NCBI GenBank assembly: GCA_021234535.1
Contig: CM037848.1
Span: forward strand, 10,955,944-11,019,943
Direction of reading: 5' to 3'
DNA from: Stichopus chloronotus
Taxonomy: Eukaryota > Echinodermata > Holothuroidea > Aspidochirotida > Stichopodidae
DNA: 64,000 nt
In this document: one piece after another, positions 38,001-50,000 of the stretch
Layout of the letters: the number at the start of each line of letters is the position of its first letter
How positions within the stretch are numbered: the stretch's first letter is position 1
Translations under genes and position numbers: made by a program
Notes under the pieces: generated by a model
What the model saw: only the letters and a program-made list of their open reading frames with translations
What the model was told of the DNA's origin: nothing
The model's database searches: none

Positions 38001-41000
38001 AAGTTGCCTATAACAGATAAGTCGTCAACCTTTTCCCAATTGTGTTTGTTCATGAAACTCCGAAGCCTGGACCTAATGCAATAGTGTTGCCACAGTCTAG
38101 TTAGCTTCTTCGTAAGTACGAAGCCATCAGTAACAAGTAAATATTGCACAAAATGGCCGTCTCAACAAGGACTTGGGTTTACTTGTAATGTTGGATTATA
38201 GTTTTACATTTTTGTTTATTGCAATACTAGTGAGCTTTTGTCTTGCAAAGGATCAGACGTTTTGTCTCCAGAAAAGTAAACAAAATAGTCAAATTGGAAT
38301 TTTTTTTTATGCTAACTTGCATTTTAATTATTTGAATTCAAATCTTCCCTTTATCGTAAACCTAAAGTGGTGTTTATGACCTGTATCAATCCATATCTGC
38401 CACCGCCGTGACGGCCGGTCCAAATGTGGCTAACTAAGCAGAAGCAATCTGCCCAAAATCATCCCATTTAATCTTTAAGGTATAAATCACTGCCCTGCAA
38501 CCCCGCAGCTATATGGAAGGCGAGCTCAGTGGATTTTTCAAGCTGCTTTTTGCAATTTTAGTCAGCAGGAGTAAGGGGATTCACGCCGTTGCCATGGATT
38601 ATATTCTGTCTGCATCATTTAAAATTCGCAGTTACTTATTGATTAATCTGCCAGAGCTTAAAAATCGTTTTCTTTTGAGAGGCGGCGTGTTGTGTAAAGA
38701 TTACCAGGATTCAGCCGCAGCTTGTCTCTGTACTTTTTATTTAATATCCTGCAAATTTCTCCTCCGCAGTGAGATTTGCTTCGGTTGTTCCTGACGTAAT
38801 TTTAAAAACCACCTCGAGACCGGAACGTCGGAAAATAGCTCGATGTGTACGTTATAACAACGCTGCTAACCGAAGGCGAAGTTCATTATCCAAAGCTGCC
38901 TTTTTTTTTTTTCTGAAGCTTCTGAACTTCCCCTAGGGTGCATTAAAGCGAAACAAAAATGGCGTCGTGAATAAAATTGCTCTCTCTGGCCGTTATTCAG
39001 AGTCCAGTTATCATGTATAACGTGAATGTGAATTTAAATATTCCTGAAGCACAGAGGCAGACATATGTTCACAGCTTTTACAATCAATAGCATTAAATTT
39101 CATTGCACATGAAACATCGCCTGAGTATCATTCCAGGGAATTCATCAAGAATTTACGGCACCCTTTCTGCCATTTAATTTGTAAGCGTTTGCCAGTGCTC
39201 ACAGTTTAGCTGGCTGGTGACGCAGTTTGCTCACGTAGTGCGTATGTGTGTGTTGGAGTGAGTTGTATAGTTAACATGATAATTTCATTTAACTATGCCC
39301 TTTAATAACACTCCCACATAATGAATTGGCATCCCCACTTGTAACCGGAAACTCCACAGCCACCCCTTTTGAAATGCTGACTTCAGTAGTTCAGTTACAA
39401 TCATATAATGTGAAGGCAGGGAAGGCAATTTTTTTTTATTAATGTATAGAATTCATGCAGAATCTTGCTGTTGTGCAGTTTTTTTTTACTTTTTTAAGGG
39501 TGTAGTTGCATCTAAATTACATCTATTTTTAATTTCATCTTAGGTGGATCAAATACGAAGAGGCAGTCGACGAAGGAGCGGGCAGATGGAGCAAGCCTCA
39601 CATAGCAACGTTGTCCTTGCATAGCCTCTTTGAGCTCAGAAACTGTCTTATGAATGGAGCAGTCTGCCTGGATATGGATGCAGGAAACCTTGACTTGATA
39701 GCCGGTAGGTTGAGGGGAGTATTGAGTGACATCATAATCACATAATTCCAGGTTGCTATGGTGACACACTTCATGTTCGCACGGTGCAATTCGACTGGCG
39801 ACTGCTCGTCGCATAATGGCATCAATTTTGAAGCCAATGCAGAGATTGCATCAGAAGTCACAGTAAAGACCCGTTCTCACCAGATGCGGTTTTGGTTGCG
39901 GTGCAGTAGCCGCAGATCAACTGGCTTGTAAGTAATTACACAGGACAGTTCACACCAAAATTGTGCAGGAGAAAACCAGGGTACGGGAACTGCAGCTGGT
40001 CCCACATAATTCACTCACTGACCGATTCACTTGCGTCTACCACGTGGTTTTTTGCTATTCTATGCACACAAACTATGTGTGCTACTTGCTGAATTTATTG
40101 TTATACATTTGTTATTGTTAGCCACCAATGATGTTGTTGTTGTTGTCTGTATGCACCTTCCAATTATACAGCACATAGTTTTTGTTGTGCACCTGTGGGT
40201 GAGAGTGATCTCCTGTGTGGATATGTCCTTTCTATCCTTTTTCCATTGTTTGGCCTTTGCATATGTGCAAAAAGGGGCTGATATATCTCCCACATTATCA
40301 GATTTAGCCATTTTGACATTGGGCTACATTTTTCTTGCCTCAGAACTGGGAAACTGCATGTCACCCCCATTGAGAAATGAGGCATATTCCTCCTTAGCGT
40401 TGAACTCCTCAAGATGCGGGAACCGCTGCATGAACTGCCGAGGGAAATGTGATGGTTTTGGTGTGAATGGTTGTAAATAATAGAATAGTATGTATTGTGA
40501 CTTATTCTCATTTCTACGTCTAGTACAGAGGACATATCGGTACACTTCATACATGACATTACCGAAATAGTTTACGTGTACCGTAGTCAGTTCGGTGGAA
40601 TTAACAGTCCTTTGATGGATGTGTCTGTTTGTCCCTATATCCTACACTTTATGACACATCGAGTGGTTTGAAATGTTCTGGCTCTGAGATTTCACCAGTT
40701 TCATGTGAACTAATATTCTGCCGACAGAAAGCAGACTCTGCCAAAATTGACCTTCTCTCAGAGCTGTCTCGTAAAGCAGGTTGTACCGTCCCGATGTTTC
40801 GCAACGAGCATTTTGCAGCGAAAGAACATGACATAAACTAATGCTCTCCAAATGATCCTACCACGTAAAACTCGTTACAAAAAGTAAAGTGAAGGTCATA
40901 GACAAAAGCATAAATGCATCATAAGTGCAACTGACAGAAATATGTTCAAAGTCTTGTTGCATGGAAGGCTAGGTAGCTTTTCAACCATGGTAGGTCAGAG

Positions 41001-44000
41001 TGTAATGTATTCCAAGAATGATCTGTTTTAATCACAGAAATGACTGAAGTATAAGTGACGTAGAAGGAACAATCAAACTTGCCCCAAGTAAAACCACATC
41101 TTGTCAAAGCTAGGCATAGCTATCCATGCGTACAAACAGGAGGTTTCTAATTCCACAGGTATTATATAATGTAATAATATATATAACTGTGATCTCATGT
41201 TACAAGTAATGTTCCTGCAACACATATTTCACCCCAACATGTGTAGGGTATGCACTGCGAAGTATTTGTTGGCAAGTTGCCAGATTTCTACCTGGGTAAG
41301 TTCACTCCTGCGGATATCGTGTGTGCTGGGTAAAAATGATTTCGAATGTCTGTCGAACATCTGCAGATGCTGTCTTACGAAAGAATGTTTTGGAATGCTG
41401 GAAGAGTATGTAATGATTCTGTTGAAACCTCCTGACTCGTTGCATTCAACTGTAGGCTGGAACACAGGCCCTACAATGTTGCAAAACTTGGCATGCTGAC
41501 CTGTCAGCCCAATGTTTTGAATGTTGTGTTAATGTTGGCCTAGATGTCTTAAGGTGTGTTACACTCATCGGCATCAGAATGTCCAGGTTCTGAAAGAAAC
41601 GAAAAAGTACTTTTCAATTGAGACTATATTCTTATTCTGTGTGTGCATTGAAACTGAAACTACCTAGGATGGATACACAAAACATTTTGGCTAAAATGAC
41701 AGGTTTGCATAAAAAAATTTTACGTTGATTGTGACTCCCTTGATTGCCATTCCTCCATTTATGTATTGACGATCTTTACCGCCACCTTGTTACATGGTCG
41801 GAGAGATGAGACGAGACATGGCCAGTTGCAGGTTTCTCTTGTCCTCTGATGTTGAGCATAGTTACAGAACAACTCAGCAAGTCCCAAGGGTGCATAAAAT
41901 TAAAAGAACTCCTATTCTGCATGGTCATGTCAATGATGTAACAATTTCTATGGTCCAACATTTTAAGTTAACTTACATTTCCCAAAATTTTGAAAGCATT
42001 TGTATTCTCTCAGTATCTTTCAAAACCTGCAAGTGTCAGCCAACAGAATAAACCCCATAAGTGTCTTTGTCTTCCATACCCCAGAGCGGCGTCTTTTGAT
42101 ACCCAGTTGCAATTGTCCATATCCCTTAGGGGTGATTTTCTCCAAAAACCATTTTTTTTTTCTTTTGTTCAATTCACATCCTGTTCCATTGTTGCTGGCA
42201 TTGTTAACTGACTGGTTTAGCTCCAACAGTAACATTAAAACATTGGCAATGTTGAATATCTATGACTTAATACACATCAGAGTAACAGTCACTTTAATTT
42301 AAATGCAGACAGCCTCGACTACAATGAAAAAAGAAGGGCTTTTCTTTCATTTTGTGATCCAAATGGAAGACAGAACTAGATGTAGTCGACGTGGAAAATT
42401 CTCTGGACGTGTAAACTAGAAACATGAAAGCAAAAGTTTGCACAAAGATAGCCAGATTAGACATTGCCCTTAGTCTCTTGTACAAAAAAAAATTGAACAG
42501 GTAAATATAATGAGAACCAATTCAAATGATTCTGAATTTTCCATCGTGTGCATTTGGAAATATTTGAGGCATTAAAAGCATACTCAAAGAAATTACAGAA
42601 ACGTAGCTGTAAACAAATTGTCAAAAGGTGTAAGACAGATATTTAACATTGATGCGAAAACAAAACGTTTAACCTTGAACTAACGATGTGAAACTGCATA
42701 TAAAGGGTTCCTGTCATGAACTCATATATATAACATTTTTTTTTTTTTGTGGCTAAAACCTTTATTTATTTATGCAAACATGCCCTCTTGTTGTTGAATC
42801 ATAACCTTGTTGCCTCCACCCACACTCTATTGTTCGTGATCATGCTCTGTTGTTTTATGCTTCATTTGTCTTTCGTAATTTGCACCTCACGTTTTGCGAG
42901 AGAATAAAACTGTTTGATCAACCAGTTTTACTTCCTGAATGTTACTTGTAATTGTTTTTAAACCTTGTACAATCTAACCATGTTTAAAAAAAAAAAAGCT
43001 TAAGTCTTTTCTCGCAAAGCCAACCTTCAGTTTTGTGACATGTCAATGTTTCTATGTTAATAATATCTCTCTCTCATTGATGTTGTTGATTAAAATCTGA
43101 TCAGATTCGTCGTGTTCCAGCAGCTTATGGCTGGAGACTTGTCAGTCTCATTCGGCAGTTATTGTGCAGATGTTTCCATTTTAGTGTCACACAATTACTT
43201 GCAGATAAAGGTGATGTTCAAATCATCGGTTCTGTCCTACAGCCTGCAATGGTCACTAAAAGATAGAAAGCTCTTTTTAAATTTAAAACAGTTTTTGAGT
43301 GCCTAATGAATTTGCCATTGACAAGCAATTCAGTGGAGCACAGCTAAAAGTGGCTTTAGAAAAAAAACATTGTGGTGGCTTTGGACAAAAAATATTGAAA
43401 AGCTGTGTGGTGGAACACTAGATGTAGAGTGTTTGATATATGCATGGCAATGTCAAAACAGAATCACGGTAGAGTATCGTAGTTTTAGATAATAGATCAG
43501 TCTTTCGAAAATAGGGTCTGAGTTTTGCCTTACAATGACAAAACTTGTAAACGATGATTGTATCACATGCAAATTTGTCAGTACTACACCATTGAAAATA
43601 GCTTTGTTTATTTGTGTGTATTAAAGACATTTATATGTGCTTCTGTATCTGAAGTATTGCAGAGTTAATAAGCAGAAGTCAAGCTCATATTACAAGTTTT
43701 CACTTGACTTCTTGTCACAGTTTTAACGTGCAACTGCCCCCCCCCCCCCCTTTTCACCTGACATTTTAACAATTGGTTTGGTTGCTGCTTGTTTAAATCC
43801 ACCAATTATACATTTGGACATTGCTTCAGTCCTTGGAACAGTAGTCTTCAAGGTTTTGACTCAAAATTATACCACAGTGAATACAGTAATATGAAAAGAT
43901 ATACATGAATATATGGAAATACATGAAACTTTTACAACAAGTACTTAATTGGCAGTCGCTACATAATAACAATAACTTTTTCATCTCAGTTGGGGTAAAA

Positions 44001-47000
44001 ATAGTAAAAGGTAAATTAGACTCTGGAGATTTAACAAAGAGAAGTGTTTTTTTCTTGCATTTAGGCAGTAGAACATGAGCTGTTGATCTTGAAAGAACAG
44101 TGGAGGCAGCTGTTTTGTTCCACCTGCAAATGTTTCACTTGCTTTTGAAACATCCTGTCTCTGATTTTCACCGTGACTGTTTGAGCTCCCTCTTCCTTGA
44201 AATCTGCAGATTTGGTGATGGAGAAACTGTCCAATCTCGGTCAACTCGACGACGATAAGAAAGAACAGGTGAAGGCCGCACTGCTGAAGAAACATCACCA
44301 CCACGGCCAGAAGAAAGCGAAGAAATCCAGCACTGCCCTTATGCCAATGATCAGAACTCTGACGGACATCGGTAGATCACTGTCAAGCAGTGGTAATCAT
44401 AATGTCAGCATGGAAGAAGGTATGTAGATACACCACCCCCCACTCCCACTCCCTTCCCCACCTACCCTCTTCTGCATCAACCACCTTCCCCACCAACCCT
44501 CTTCTCAACCCCCTTCCCCACCAACACCCCCTTCCCACCAACACCCCCTTCCCCACCAACACCCCCTTCCCCACCAACACCCCCTTCCCCACCAACACCC
44601 CCTTCCCCACCAACACCCCCTTCCCCACCAACACCCCCTTCCCCACCAACACCCCCTTCCCCACCAACACCCCCTTCCCCACCAACACCCCCTTCCCCAC
44701 CAACACCCCCTTCCCCACAACACCCCCTTCCCCACCAACACCCCTTCCCCACCCACACCCCTTTCCCACCAACACCCCCCCTTCCCCACCAACACCCCCC
44801 CTTCCCCACCAACACCACCTTCTCCCACCAACACCCCTTTCCCTATCGACACCCCTTTCCCTATCAACACCCCTTCCCCCAACTCCCTTCCCCTCCAACA
44901 CCTCTTCCCCACCAACCCCCTTCTCCCACCAACCTTCCCCCACAACTTCTCTCTTTGAAGTCCAGTGCTTCCCCCATACCTATGGTCAGAAGTCATGACC
45001 AACATCACTATAGATAACTATAAAACAGTGGTATACATAGTCACTACGTCAGCACGGCAGAAGATATGGATATGCAGCACTCCCACACTCACTCTCACTG
45101 CCACACCAACTTCCCCCTCCCCCAGCCCTCTTCCTGATTTAAGGTAGGACTCATTTAAAAGCTTGCGTTTTTGGACAGCATATCGTTGTTACTACAAGGA
45201 TAGTATTGTTTTTTGGGGGGTTTTTTTTGTTTTGTTGTAGATCAATTTTCCTTGAACAATTCCGTATGCCGACTTTCTTTGTCATTACAGCTGCCGCTCA
45301 GATTGATAGCCATGCTTCCACTCCAAACTTCCACAAGACCAACTCTCTGACAGTTGAGAACAGCGAGATGTCAGAAAACGGCAGCGAGGGGATGGTTAAG
45401 GTTGCAAGTGGTCCCAGCATGAAGGTGAGACACTATGCGCAACTGGTGACAAACGGACACGATGTTCCTTTAAAACGATATTCATTTGTATTCATTATCC
45501 ATTCACTATTACTGTGTAGACAAATGAGATCTGAAATTCCCCAAGGCAAACACTCCTGCAGGTGCAGAGCAAATTTCTGAATTGGTATTTGATGTCTTGT
45601 ATATTTACTTCACTCTTCACTTACCTGTCTCAACACAGCAGCTTCACTCCCATCTGCTGTGCAAAGAGTTTAGTCATTGTGTGGAGACATGTAAGTGAGT
45701 CATTCATAAATAACCAAACCAGGTAAGTTTGCAATATTTCAGGAGTAATCCTAGCCAGTGGATTTTCTTGGCACTAAAAATTCTCTAGGAGGGTCAAAAG
45801 CAGCAGGAACCCCTTTCATGCACGCATATAATTTGATAGAATCCAAAGCGAACTTCACTTTAAGTTTGTTGGAATTTAGGAATAATACCACAAAGCAATC
45901 AAGTTTAGAACATTGCAACTGAGCAGCAAACATCTCAACTACTCCTGATTATTTATCTTTCCTTCCAAAATCTCAGATATTTCTCAAGACAAGTGAGCAA
46001 ACAGATAATCCGTTGGAGGAAACAGTTGTTTCTTTTGTTTTGATTTTTTACGAGGCGACAGGAATAAGTCATTTTGCTCGATCCTTATAATATATATGTG
46101 ACTGTAATGTACAGTGCCTCACTCTAATTCACCCAAAGATGAAAACATGACTTTGCAGAAACCAAGCTTTGAGAGGCCTTTGACTGTTACAAGTCTATAA
46201 ATCTGAGAAGACTGTGAACTTGACTATACAGAACTGATCTCTTCTTCCGTAGGCAAGAACGAGCTTCATGCGAAAGATACCCCAGAATGCAGAGGCTTCC
46301 AACGTCCTCGTGGGAGAGGTAGACTTTTTGCCACGCCCAATTATAGCGTTCGTCCGTCTGCTCCATTCAGTGTTGCTCGGCGACCTGACAGAGGTACCGA
46401 TTCCAACGAGGTTCCTTTTCATTATGCTCGGTCCCCCGTCGGAGGAATCCACCAGGTATCATGAGATCGGAAGATGCATCGCCACTTTGATGTCAGATAA
46501 GGTAAATACACATTGTCTACCTGTGTTCTCCACAACTGGTTTAAGGAGGATGAACTTCCTTCATCCGGGTAAATTGCCACCCCCAAGACATGAGCCCCAC
46601 CTCCTACAAAATCTCCGGAAAAAGAGTTGGCGGTAGGCTAAGGCCATGTTAAATAGACCAAGAAATTGTCACTGTGGAACACTGTTTTGTGTCATTCAGC
46701 ATCTTTATTATCAAAACGTTCTGAAGGTGAGAGGTTGAGCCCCTCCTCAAACTCCTGGTGATCAATTTTCAATAGCATACGCGCTTCATTCGAGACTGCC
46801 CCCTCTCTTGAAAATCAGTGGTGATTACTGTAGACATATACTTACCCCTTGCTTACACCGGTGCATTGTTTAACCCTACACATCATTCTCCCAAATAAAG
46901 CCATAGTACCATGCCCTATTTGGCAATTTCTATGTACAAAAATGTTTGAGATGAAAGTCAAAACACATGTTAGTATTCCCATCTAACAAGAGAGTCGGCT

Positions 47001-50000
47001 AATGTAAAATCCAACTTTTGTAAAGTTACGTGACAAAACTTGCATTGTGTGGATAAGCATCTTCCCTAAATGACTTTAAAGTAAGTGTTAGGCTAGCCTC
47101 TCTCCCTCCCCCTTTTGAGTGAAAGGTTGTTAAATACCAACTGAAAATTGACATAATCACAGGGGGAGCTGACAAGTTCATGTTAAAAGCATTACACATG
47201 AAAGGAGCAGACAGGGTATATGATTGGACTTAGTTGGTCACATACTGGATGGTGATTTGGTTGTGGTTGTTTTTGTTTTATTGATTACTGTTATCAACCT
47301 GCCAAAGTAGCCTACAATGCATGGAAGAGAGATACAGTGTCAAGCCTGAAACTCAACGACATGCCATTGGAGTGTTTGCAGTAGGCTGGTTAAAACATGA
47401 TCATTGATTCTGCCAGCAACATTCACATTTCCATCACAAACAAAATAATACTTTATGCACTAAAATCAGAGAGTCACATAAATCCATATGACTGTTTAAA
47501 TCCTTTTCTTGTCATTCACCATCTCACTCGTTCTCTCATCCATCCCCTGTCTCTCCTCTCATCCATCCCTATCATCTTCCATCCGTCTTTCTCCTGTCTC
47601 TCATCCCTCTTCTCTTGTCTCTCCCGCCTTGCGTCAATCCACTCTCCAGATCCCCTGTGTCCAATCTCCTAACCATCCTCTTCCATCCCTCCTCTCTCTC
47701 ACCTTCCATCACTCTTCTCCTGTCTCCCACTCCTCTTTCCCGTCCCCTTTCTCCTATCCCTCCTTTCCCCTGTCACTTCTCCCGTTCCCATCTCGTGTTC
47801 GTCTCCGATCTCCTCTTCGTCTCCGATCTCCTCTCTTTCCCATGGCACACCTCTCCCTTCATTCCCATCCCGTTTCTCTTTTGTCCCCTTTTCCCGTCTC
47901 TCTTTTGTCCCCTTTTCCCATCCCTCCTGTCACCGGTCCCTTCTTTTTCCCCATTCTTTCCTCTTTCCCCCTTCTCCCATCTCCTTTCTCTACCATTGCC
48001 CACCTTCCTGTTCTCGTCTGTCTCCCATCCCTCTCCTTTCTCAACCCTTCTTTCACTTGTCCCGTTCTCCTATCCCATCTCTCACTGGTCCCTTCTCCCT
48101 TCTCTCTTCCATCTCCTTTCTCTCCCATTGCCCACTTCCCTGTTCTTTCCTGTCTCCCATCCCTCTCCTCTTTCAACCCTTCGTTTTCTGACCCATTTCT
48201 TTCATCCCTTCTGTCTCCCATCTCTTCTCTCTCCTATCTCTTTTCTCTCCCATCACTGACTGCCCCTCCTTTTCCCCCTCACCTCCCATCTCCCATCCTT
48301 CCTCCCATCAACTATACCACTCTCTCCCATCTTTTGTCTGTCAATCTAACCATCGTGGGCTTTTTTTTAATCATGTGACAAACATTTGACCAAACTGTTT
48401 TGCTGAAAAACAGTTTTCTTACTACCATGTTCGCTCTTTATTTTACAAATAGTGTAACTTTTATTCATAGCTGCTCAGCATCTGCTTCTTTATGCCTTCT
48501 TCCAGGTGTTCCATGGTGTCGCATACAAGGCCAAGTCAGTGGAGGATCTTTTGGCAGGCATTGATGAATTCATGGATCAAGTTACAGTCCTACCACCAGG
48601 TCAGTGAAATGTGTATAAACTGCTTGGAATTTATCAAATGAAACTCCAGCAACTGTAACGACATTAATCTCTGTTTTTTTTCTCAACATCGATGGGTGCT
48701 TGGTTGTTCACAAGAATCAATAATTAGCCCTCACTCCCCATTCATTTCCTCCCCTCAATTTTGAAAAATTACGATACATCACACCGGCGATGTCGTTTTT
48801 CGTCCATTCCATTCATTCAGGCGTCTGGGATCCTAACATCAGAATTGAACCCCCAAAGACCAGTCCTCCTCCCCAGACTAAGCGTCTAGAGGGCCTGGCG
48901 GAGCACATGGGCAATGGTGACATTCCGGCCCCTGGGAATGATGAGCCCGACCATCAGGGGTTAGATCGAACAGGACGGTGAGTGATCATCACGACCTTTT
49001 GTAGTAAGCTGAATCTATCTTTGCCATCTGGGGTATCTTACAAGAAAATTATGTTTTTCCCCCCCTCCCCTCATTTTTTTTTTTGTTTGTTTTGTATTTA
49101 TTTGTGGTCCCACCAATGATAATGTGACTTCCACAATGATTTCACAGAGTAGCATCCAAACTTTAAGTAATATTAATAATGATAATAATAGTATCTATTT
49201 TCATTTCTGTTATACTTGCAGAATGGTGCATTCTTTCTCTTCCCTCTGATAGTACTTCAGAAGTACCATTTTTTTTTCTTTCTTGGGCATGTGTCGCTCT
49301 TACAGCTTATTCGGCGGTCTCGTGAAGGATATCAAGAGAAGAGCTCCCCACTACCTGAGCGACTTCAAAGATGCTTTCCACATCCAGTGCGTCGCGTCGT
49401 TCATCTTCATGTACTTTGCCTGCATCACTCCGGTGGTGACGTTCGGCGGACTGCTCGGGGAGGCGACGAATCAGATGGTGGTAAGTGTCGAAGTGAGACG
49501 ACAGACGGAGAGCGGGTGCGTGCGGCCTCTCCGAAAACCAGGCCGAATAACGTCGCTGTATCCCTCAGAGGGGTGGCACGGTTTGGCCAAAAGGAGAATA
49601 TGAGGTTACGTCTCACCTTCCCCCCCCCCCCGTACATGACCACCAATACAATTTCAAGGGTTAAATGAAGGTTTCAATGTCACAGAAAAAGAAAGACTTC
49701 TTTTAATAATTTGCCACTGTTAAATGGCATTTTTTGTAAACTTGGCAACTGTAAATCTTTCTTGACCAGAGAGGTCTTTCTCAAAATATCAAAGTTGCAA
49801 AATGTCTCTTTCAATATTAGGAACAAGACGCTACTGGCAAGGGGTTTCAAATGCCTGCAGTTGAAAGTGTTTTTTCTCTCATTTGAGAACCCTCTTCCAA
49901 TTGTCAGTTAAGTATACCTTGTGGGCACATGTCACGGTGTATTAGATTCACAATCCTTGTGGGGGTGATAGGACGCTCACGGTGTACCAGGTTTACACTC

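Noticed and set aside
40031..40480. 149-residue plus-strand frame with hydrophobic start
   Set aside because: Not similar to any family I know; the minus strand of the same interval reads more like protein, so it is treated as part of an unidentified decayed element.
44383..45008. Long open frames of 113-202 residues on both strands
   Set aside because: Produced by the 18-bp minisatellite, whose length is a multiple of three; repetitive Pro/Thr or Gly/Val products with no start or splice support.
47509..48378. 289-residue plus-strand open frame, the longest in the window
   Set aside because: Low-complexity Ser/Pro/Leu translation of a pyrimidine-only intronic block.
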